From: a virus
Virus record (IMG/VR): IMGVR_UViG_3300025098_000013
Span: 1-64,000 of that record
Strand: one strand, 5' to 3'
DNA length: 64,000 bases
The notes under the pieces were generated by a model, which saw nothing but the letters and a program-made list of their open reading frames with translations, searched no databases and was not told where the DNA came from. Position 1 is the stretch's first letter. Every line of letters starts with the position of its first letter. Shown one piece after another: positions 58,299 through 64,000 of the stretch. The translations under genes and the position numbers were made by a program.

Positions 58299-59302
58299 AA
58301 GTAGTTCATATTTTAGCAGCACGCCCTAATTTTATAAAAGCGTCACCAATCATCCGCGAATTTAAAAATAATGGACATGAAAATGTAATCATACATACTA
58401 ATCAACACTATGATTACAAAATGTCTGAAATATTTTTTGAACAATTAGATATTCCAACGCCGGATGTTCATTTAGGTATTGGGTCATCAACTCATGCAAA
58501 ACAAACCGCAGACGCAATGATTTCCATAGAAAGGGAGTTGGTAGATTTGGATGTGGACTATGTTGTAGTGTATGGTGATGTTAATTCATCAATGGCAGGA
58601 GCACTTGCTGCATCTAAATTAAATATACCAATAGTCCATATTGAATCTGGATGTAGAAGTTATGATAATACGATGCCGGAAGAAGTAAATCGTAAAATTA
58701 TAGATACGATTAGTGATATACTGATATGTACTGAAAAATCCGCGTTTGAAAATCTGATTAAGAGTGGATTTGATGAAAAATCAATCTATGTGGCAGGTAA
58801 CACTGCAATTGATAGTATGTATGAATTGGCATTCGATGATATGAGTGGTATAGATTACGATTACTATTTGGCAACTTTTCATAGACCATTTAATGTAGAT
58901 GACCCAATTATATTGGATTCAATACTCTCTAAATTAGAGGATTTTTCATTGCCTGTGATTATACCGGCGCATCCAAGATTAAGAAAGAATCTTAGTAGAG
59001 ACTATAAAAATATTATATTCAAAGAACCAGTTGGATATTCCGAATTTATTTCGTATATTAAACGAAGTAGTGGTGTAATATCCGATTCAGGAGGTGTTCA
59101 ATGTGAGTGTGGTGTTTTGTCAAAGCCACTTCTTACCCTTAGACCATCTACTGAACATCTTATTACATTAGATTATGGTAATAAATTAATTGGGTTGGAC
59201 GAATTGGATGAATCTTCGTTTCCAATAGACTTCTCAACACAAACACCAACTGAGTGGGATGGTAATGCATCCAAGAGGGCGGTAGAATTTATTTTAAAAT
59301 GA
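58295..59302 (+). CDS. UDP-GlcNAc 2-epimerase family (WecB/WbpI-like)
   Basis: A 335-residue enzyme. HILAARPNFIKASPII, VYGDVNSSMAGALAASKL, VHIESGCRSYDNTMPEEVNRK and SDSGGVQCECGVLSKP are the family signatures. It interconverts UDP-GlcNAc and UDP-ManNAc, or, in the WbpI branch, the diacetamido-uronic acid version. Neighbouring dehydrogenase and WlbA-like genes favour the latter. Overlaps neighbours by 4 nt. Confidence 0.85.
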   Translation: MKVVHILAARPNFIKASPIIREFKNNGHENVIIHTNQHYDYKMSEIFFEQLDIPTPDVHLGIGSSTHAKQTADAMISIERELVDLDVDYVVVYGDVNSSMAGALAASKLNIPIVHIESGCRSYDNTMPEEVNRKIIDTISDILICTEKSAFENLIKSGFDEKSIYVAGNTAIDSMYELAFDDMSGIDYDYYLATFHRPFNVDDPIILDSILSKLEDFSLPVIIPAHPRLRKNLSRDYKNIIFKEPVGYSEFISYIKRSSGVISDSGGVQCECGVLSKPLLTLRPSTEHLITLDYGNKLIGLDELDESSFPIDFSTQTPTEWDGNASKRAVEFILK

Positions 59303-60162
59303 AAAACTTTGCATTGATAGGTGCTGCTGGGTATATAGCACCACGACACGTTGAAGCCATAAAGCACACTGGTAATAATTTGTCTGCTATTCTTGACCCA
59401 TATGATGGTGTTGGGTACATAGACAAATACTTCCCAACTGCATCTTATTTTAAAGAAGCAGAACGATTTGACCGGCACTTATTTAGACACCGTGGTGAGT
59501 TTGACTATGTTTCAATATGCTCCCCAAACTACTTACACGATGCACATATGAGGTTATCTCTTAGAAATGGGTGTGATGTAATTTGTGAAAAACCATTGGT
59601 ACTTAAACTTGAACACCTTGATGCATTGAGGAGTTTGGAGAATGAAACAGGTAATACAATAAACACCATTCTTCAACTTAGATATCACGATTCGATTATA
59701 GCTTTAAGAGAAAAGTTTAAAAACACAAATAAAGTTCATAATGTGGTTTTAGACTATATCACACCAAGAGGTACTTGGTATAACTACTCTTGGAAAGGTG
59801 ACCATGATAAATCAGGTGGAGTTGCATCAAACATTGGTGTACACTTCTTTGATATGTTGAGTTGGGTATTTGGTGAGGTAGAATCCTTTGAAGTAGAAAA
59901 TGGTGAACTGTACTCACGTGGTACTATAAAACTAAAAAACGCTGAGGTAAAATATAATCTAAGTATTGATTCAAATGATTTACCCTGGTCCGATTGGAAA
60001 CCATATAGATGTATAACAGTCGATGGTGATGAATTAGAATTTTCAGAGGGCTTTACTGAGTTACACAATAAGAGTTATGAACAAATCTTATTGGGGAATG
60101 GTTATGGGTTGAGTGATATTGAACCCACTATAAAATTAATAGAAAGTGTAAGAAATGCATAA
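59299..60162 (+). CDS. WlbA/WbpB-like UDP-sugar 3-dehydrogenase
   Basis: A 287-residue Gfo/Idh/MocA oxidoreductase. FALIGAAGYIAPRHVEAIK (NAD site), DYVSICSPNYLHDAHM, CEKPLVL, ILQLRYHDSIIALRE, SWKGDHDKSGG and GVHFFDML match WlbA/WbpB nearly along the whole length. Those enzymes oxidise UDP-GlcNAcA at C3 for UDP-ManNAc3NAcA synthesis. Overlaps the previous gene by 4 nt and the next by 8 nt. Confidence 0.85.
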   Translation: MKNFALIGAAGYIAPRHVEAIKHTGNNLSAILDPYDGVGYIDKYFPTASYFKEAERFDRHLFRHRGEFDYVSICSPNYLHDAHMRLSLRNGCDVICEKPLVLKLEHLDALRSLENETGNTINTILQLRYHDSIIALREKFKNTNKVHNVVLDYITPRGTWYNYSWKGDHDKSGGVASNIGVHFFDMLSWVFGEVESFEVENGELYSRGTIKLKNAEVKYNLSIDSNDLPWSDWKPYRCITVDGDELEFSEGFTELHNKSYEQILLGNGYGLSDIEPTIKLIESVRNA

Positions 60163-61117
60163 GAATATTATCATATACACGTCATCCCATAACAACTATG
60201 ATATGTTGAAGGGTGAAGTTCTTAAAATAGATTTTGAGGGGTTTGAGTTTATAAATGTTGATGATGCATCAACGGATTCTGAGATACAAAAGGGTAAGAA
60301 AATTTGTAAAGATAATGATGTAACATACTTACAAAATAAGGGTAGAGGTGTACAAATGGCAACTCAAACTCTAATTGACTTTATAAATGAAAATAGAGCT
60401 GATTGTAAATATATTATTTGTTTACAACACGATGTGAAACCCATAACTAATGGGTTCTTTAAAAAACTATCAACTTACATTTCAGATGGTAAATTAGATG
60501 AATTTGGCGCTATTGGGTTTAATGTAATTGATAGGGGTAAGTATACTGGAAACTCGTATGAGTTGTTTAAAAAGGGTACATATGGTCTTGGTATGATTGG
60601 GTTAGCACATTTATCGGTAGCTAACGAATCAAAAAGATGGATGAGCCCACATCATAACTCAGAATCTTTAAAAAGAAATAAAGAAAAGTGGTCTAACCCA
60701 TTCATTATAGAATTTCCCGCTTGGATGGTAGTGGGTATAAATGTTAATATTTGGAACAAAGTTGTAACTCCAACTGAAGATTATCAATTCCACCTATGGT
60801 TTCCAGATGTTGCAATGCAACTAAATCGGTCTAATCACCCACTCTTGGTCATACCATCCTTATATTGTTTAAATCAACAAGAGGTGAAATCAAAGTATGG
60901 GATAAGTGAAAACTCCGCCCATGGTGCCAACCGAGGGGAAGTACATCACTTCGGAAAATCCTCTAACTTCAAAGCATGGAAACGAAGATGGGGTTGGGAA
61001 TACACAAACGCAAAAAATACATTCAAATCAGTAGCCGAACAATATAAAGGAACATTATTGTATGAGTATTACAAACATAATAATAATAACGGACCATTAA
61101 AAAACTACGACTTATGA
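60155..61117 (+). CDS. Family 2-like glycosyltransferase
   Basis: A 320-residue GT-A enzyme: NVDDASTDSEIQ, QNKGRGVQMATQTLIDF, and CLQHDVKPITNGFF as the acidic donor motif. A WMVVGINVNIW segment and C-terminal basic tail follow. It overlaps the WlbA-like gene by 8 nt and the SDR gene by 4 nt. Confidence 0.75.
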   Translation: MHKNIIIYTSSHNNYDMLKGEVLKIDFEGFEFINVDDASTDSEIQKGKKICKDNDVTYLQNKGRGVQMATQTLIDFINENRADCKYIICLQHDVKPITNGFFKKLSTYISDGKLDEFGAIGFNVIDRGKYTGNSYELFKKGTYGLGMIGLAHLSVANESKRWMSPHHNSESLKRNKEKWSNPFIIEFPAWMVVGINVNIWNKVVTPTEDYQFHLWFPDVAMQLNRSNHPLLVIPSLYCLNQQEVKSKYGISENSAHGANRGEVHHFGKSSNFKAWKRRWGWEYTNAKNTFKSVAEQYKGTLLYEYYKHNNNNGPLKNYDL

Positions 61118-62079
61118 GAATCATAGTAACAGGAGCAGCGGGCCTAATTGGGAGTCACCTTACTGACCATTTAATTTTAGAGGGGCATGATGTAATTGCA
61201 GTAGATAACTTATCATTTGGTAATCCTAAAAATTGTAATTTCACCCTATATAACATAGATTTAACAACTGAAAATTGTCTTGATAAATTTAAGGAGGTTG
61301 ATATAGTTTGTCATCTGGCTGCATATAAAAAAGCGCCTAAAAATTCAATAGCATCATCTGATGTTATGAAAGTTAATTTCAAGATGATGGATAATATTCT
61401 CGAATATTGTAGTAAGACAAACGCTAAGTTGATGTTTACATCCACTTCAGACATCTATGGTAACTCAGATACTTTTACCGAAGATGAACCAATCACTATT
61501 GGACCACCTAATGTCGAGAGATATTCATATGCATTGTCAAAATTACACGATGAGCAACTGGTACTTAATATGATATCTGAAAATAGACTTCATGCATCAA
61601 TCGCTAGAATCTTTGGATGTGCTTCACCCCGTTCAAATAAAGGGTGGTCAGGTGGGCATATACCATTGTTTGTAGATAAAGCTATAAAAAATGAAGATAT
61701 AGTTATACACGGAGATGGGTCTCAAACAAGAAGTATGTCCCACGCATTAGATATTGTAAATGGATTAGTATCTATGGTAGATAATATAGATGAACTGAAT
61801 GGTGAGATTTATAACTTAGGTACTGATGAGGAAATGTCCGTAAAGAAGTCTGCTGAGTTAATAATAGAAAAAACCAATTCTAAATCTAATATTATATTCC
61901 AACCGAAAACTGAAGCATTTGGTAATTATAGGGAGATTACTCGTAGATTCGCAAATACGAAGAAAGCCAGAGATAAATTTGGATATGAGGTAAACTATAC
62001 GTCTACACAAGTTATAGATGAAATAATAAAAAGTTTTACAAATGAAAATAGCAGTAATAACACCAGTAAAACACCTTGA
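61114..62079 (+). CDS. NAD-dependent epimerase/dehydratase (SDR)
   Basis: A 321-residue extended SDR. NAD site GAAGLIGSHL, then TSTSDIYG and the catalytic YSYALSK (YxxxK). ARIFGCASPRS and VIHGDGSQTRSM are typical of UDP-sugar 4-epimerases. Likely converts a UDP-hexose or UDP-hexosamine at C4. It overlaps the next gene by 38 nt. Confidence 0.85.
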   Translation: MRIIVTGAAGLIGSHLTDHLILEGHDVIAVDNLSFGNPKNCNFTLYNIDLTTENCLDKFKEVDIVCHLAAYKKAPKNSIASSDVMKVNFKMMDNILEYCSKTNAKLMFTSTSDIYGNSDTFTEDEPITIGPPNVERYSYALSKLHDEQLVLNMISENRLHASIARIFGCASPRSNKGWSGGHIPLFVDKAIKNEDIVIHGDGSQTRSMSHALDIVNGLVSMVDNIDELNGEIYNLGTDEEMSVKKSAELIIEKTNSKSNIIFQPKTEAFGNYREITRRFANTKKARDKFGYEVNYTSTQVIDEIIKSFTNENSSNNTSKTP

Positions 62080-62959
62080 TGGGGTATATGAACTACTTCA
62101 GACAAAGGGTGAGGTTTACTTGTTAGAGAATGGTACACGGCACCAAGTTAGTGAACTATTACTTAACAACCCAATTGATACTATCTTTTGTAACCCAAAT
62201 CAACAAAGTTACAAAATAGATAAAGACTTGTTGTGGGGTACTGATGTTCGTATTATCAATACCGCATCCACTGGACTAAATCACATTGACTTAGACTATT
62301 GTAAATCGGTGGGTATTGAAATCCAATGTCACAAAAATGACTTTGAGTTAATTAATCAACTACCATCTACTTCCGAGTTAGCATTTGGGTTACTTCTCGA
62401 CTTGATGAGAAATATCACAATTTCAAACAATGTGACCAAACGAGATAAAAGCTGGGACTACCTACCATTCGTAGGTCAGCAAATGAAAGACTATAAAGTT
62501 GGTATCGTTGGGTATGGTAGATTGGGTAAGATGATGGCCAAGTTTTGTAGAGCATTTGATGCTGAGGTTTACATCTACGACCCATATTCAGATGAATCTA
62601 ACATTGAGACATTGGAAGAGTTGTTTGATATATGTGATGCAGTATCGCTCCACGTTCACGTTACGGATGAAACACGACATATGATTGATTATGATTTACT
62701 TTCACGTGGTGTTAAGTTCTTGGTAAATACATCTCGTGGTGAGATTGTAAATGAAACTGATATCATAAAGGCACTACACGAGTGTAAGTTGTGGGGGTAT
62801 GGTACTGATGTTATAGAAAATGAGTTTGGTGACCCATCTAAATCACCATTCTTTAATTTGGAAAATTCAAAATTAAATTGTATATTTACACCACATACAG
62901 GAGGAATGACCATACAAGGTCAGACCAAAGCATATAAATGGAGTATAGATAAATTATGA
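62042..62959 (+). CDS. D-2-hydroxyacid dehydrogenase-like protein
   Basis: A 305-residue NAD-dependent dehydrogenase of the phosphoglycerate/formate dehydrogenase family: VGIVGYGRLGKMMAKFCRAFDAEVYIYDP, NTSRGEIVNE, and HTGGMT near the end with the catalytic His. Substrate cannot be inferred; in a glycan operon it may make a hydroxy-acid side group. It overlaps both neighbours. Confidence 0.75.
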   Translation: MKIAVITPVKHLDGVYELLQTKGEVYLLENGTRHQVSELLLNNPIDTIFCNPNQQSYKIDKDLLWGTDVRIINTASTGLNHIDLDYCKSVGIEIQCHKNDFELINQLPSTSELAFGLLLDLMRNITISNNVTKRDKSWDYLPFVGQQMKDYKVGIVGYGRLGKMMAKFCRAFDAEVYIYDPYSDESNIETLEELFDICDAVSLHVHVTDETRHMIDYDLLSRGVKFLVNTSRGEIVNETDIIKALHECKLWGYGTDVIENEFGDPSKSPFFNLENSKLNCIFTPHTGGMTIQGQTKAYKWSIDKL

Positions 62960-63498
62960 GAGTACTAGCAATAATTCCAGCAAAGCTGGATTCTAAAAGA
63001 CTAAAACACAAGAACATTAGAGAGATTGATGGTAAACCCATGTTCCTACATTCAGTTGATTATGCAAACGCAAGTCAATACCATGTAGAGGTTATCGTAT
63101 CATCTGAGAGTGATGTTGTTGGAGAGATTTGTAATCAACACGAAGTAAGATTCCACAAAAGGACTGCTGAGTTGTGTGGTGATGTTGAGGTTGTGGATGT
63201 ATATGAATATGTAATCAGTCAGATTAAACACGAAGAGTATGACCTTGTGGTTGGATTACAACCCGATAATCCAAATAGGTCACATACTTTGGATGAGTGT
63301 ATTGACTATATGATTGAGAATAATTATGATGACTTGATTACAGTAAATCCATCTTACAAGAGAAGTGGTTCAGTTCGTATATTTAAATACGACTATCTAA
63401 AAGCAGGTAAAGTCAGTAAAAGACTTGGGTGTATCAAAGATGATGCAACCGATATACACTATGAATCTGACTTGGAAAGTGTAAAAAATAATTTATGA
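62956..63498 (+). CDS. Cytidylyltransferase (CMP-sugar synthetase-like)
   Basis: A 180-residue NeuA/KdsB-like enzyme: AIIPAKLDSKRLKHKNIREI is the nucleotide-binding signature, then VIVSSESD and LQPDNPNRS. It would activate an acidic sugar as a CMP derivative. It is shorter than bacterial CMP-sialate synthetases (about 220 or more). Overlaps neighbours by 4 nt. Confidence 0.72.
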   Translation: MRVLAIIPAKLDSKRLKHKNIREIDGKPMFLHSVDYANASQYHVEVIVSSESDVVGEICNQHEVRFHKRTAELCGDVEVVDVYEYVISQIKHEEYDLVVGLQPDNPNRSHTLDECIDYMIENNYDDLITVNPSYKRSGSVRIFKYDYLKAGKVSKRLGCIKDDATDIHYESDLESVKNNL

Positions 63499-64000
63499 AG
63501 ACAGTCAATAACAGAGCAGCTTTAAAGAACAAAGCAGATGGGGAAATCAAAAAATTAAAAGAGTTCTGGATTTCATCTGAGATTCCTCTAATTTGCGACT
63601 TAGGGAGTAATATAGGATACTATACTGAAAGCTTTATCAATCATTTCTCAGAAAGCACAATACATGCTTACGAACCCCACCCGTACAATATTGAAAAGTT
63701 TAAAACTTTCGTCAAATCAGATAAAGTTATTCTTCACGAATACGGATTATTTAATAAGGACACCGAATTGATAATAGGCTTACCAAATCATGCTAAAGAT
63801 AACAATGGGTGTTATAGTATAAAGCATACACATAACGGAATAAAGGTCAAATTAAGAAAAGCAGATAAACAAGAGATTCGACCCGATATTGTAAAAATTG
63901 ATGTAGAAGGAGCAGAACCTCAAATATTAGAGTGTGCGGAGTTTTTTAAAAATACTAAACTGATACTTATCGAGATGTTATACAAAGATGATATGAATAT
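63495..64000 (+). CDS. FkbM-like methyltransferase (3' end outside window)
   Basis: A frame from ATG 63495 runs off the right edge. ICDLGSNIGYYTESF is the SAM-binding motif, AYEPHPYNIEKFK and IVKIDVEGAEPQILE are typical FkbM segments. FkbM enzymes O-methylate sugars or lipids. It overlaps the previous stop (ATGA) and continues the glycan operon. Confidence 0.82.
   Translation, partial: MKTVNNRAALKNKADGEIKKLKEFWISSEIPLICDLGSNIGYYTESFINHFSESTIHAYEPHPYNIEKFKTFVKSDKVILHEYGLFNKDTELIIGLPNHAKDNNGCYSIKHTHNGIKVKLRKADKQEIRPDIVKIDVEGAEPQILECAEFFKNTKLILIEMLYKDDMN

Noticed and set aside
59030-59061. Promoter-like GTTGG, 19 bp, TATATTAA within the UDP-GlcNAc 2-epimerase gene
   Set aside because: The -33 element deviates, it lies in a coding region of an overlapping operon, and the sequence is explained by codons; it could be chance.

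Overview
The window is part of the genome of a T4-like contractile-tailed phage (myovirus). It carries neck proteins, tail sheath, tail tube, baseplate and tape-measure genes, followed by a T4-type replication set: gp32, UvsX, 5'-3' exonuclease, gp41 helicase, gp43 polymerase, gp45 clamp, and gp44 and gp62 clamp loader. All supported genes are on the + strand, the DNA is AT-rich, and gene starts are tightly packed or overlap (ATGA, TAATG). The host is probably a Bacteroidetes bacterium, likely a flavobacterium. The reason is that the early and metabolic genes are preceded by TTTGG, exactly 19 bp, then TATATTAG, which resembles the Bacteroidetes -33/-7 promoter (TTTG ... TAnnTTTG), and Shine-Dalgarno sites are absent from most of these genes. 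No terminase, portal or major capsid gene is present, so this is only part of the genome.

Layout. 1-6483: two collagen-like fibre genes (the first cut by the window edge), a 2-oxoglutarate/Fe(II) hydroxylase, and a glycosyltransferase fused to a lysyl-hydroxylase (PLOD-like) domain. Together they look like a phage collagen-modification cassette. 6529-21676: virion genes: gp13- and gp14-like neck proteins, a gp15-like protein, sheath gp18, tube gp19, a small inserted monocistronic gene, a gp26-like baseplate protein with an ATG-less downstream reading frame (probable recoding), tape measure, gp48/54-like, gp53-like and hub-like baseplate proteins. Many have a TATTTATA motif and a Shine-Dalgarno site. 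21753-24130: small middle genes and a miniature family-A DNA polymerase-like protein. 24137-26627: a large late-type protein of unknown function and a small conserved one. 26769-31639: gp32, UvsX, exonuclease, a nucleotidyltransferase-like protein and helicase. 31698-35409: ribonucleotide reductase, a three-hairpin intergenic segment, thioredoxin and another 2OG oxygenase. 35433-37593: a MazG-like protein, an HTH protein and two tandem Mom-like GNAT proteins. 37665-40624: an unknown 610-residue protein and a glycosyltransferase. 40624-47285: polymerase, clamp, a DUF4338/DruA-like protein, clamp loader subunits, an Hc1-like protein, a zinc ribbon protein and a DUF1599 protein. 47356-49186: a RecB/Cas4-like nuclease, a lytic transglycosylase and a SLOG-like protein. 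49183-64000: a carbamoyltransferase, then a long overlapping operon of glycosyltransferases and nucleotide-sugar enzymes (UDP-sugar dehydrogenase, UDP-GlcNAc 2-epimerase, WlbA-like oxidoreductase, SDR epimerase, cytidylyltransferase), ending in a truncated FkbM methyltransferase.

How the parts fit. Two promoter classes separate the functions: TTTGG-N19-TATATTAG for replication and metabolism, and TATTTATA for virion genes. gp32 has both. Several genes start 4-7 nt after the -7-like element, so their mRNAs may be leaderless. The strongest candidate for an undescribed system is the collagen cassette. Nearly every fibre lysine sits in the X-Lys-Gly context used by lysyl hydroxylases, and the adjacent fusion enzyme keeps the aligned iron ligands and 2OG-binding arginine plus a glycosyltransferase. 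This suggests that the phage hydroxylates and glycosylates its own collagen-like fibres, as LH3 and a Mimivirus enzyme do for their collagens.
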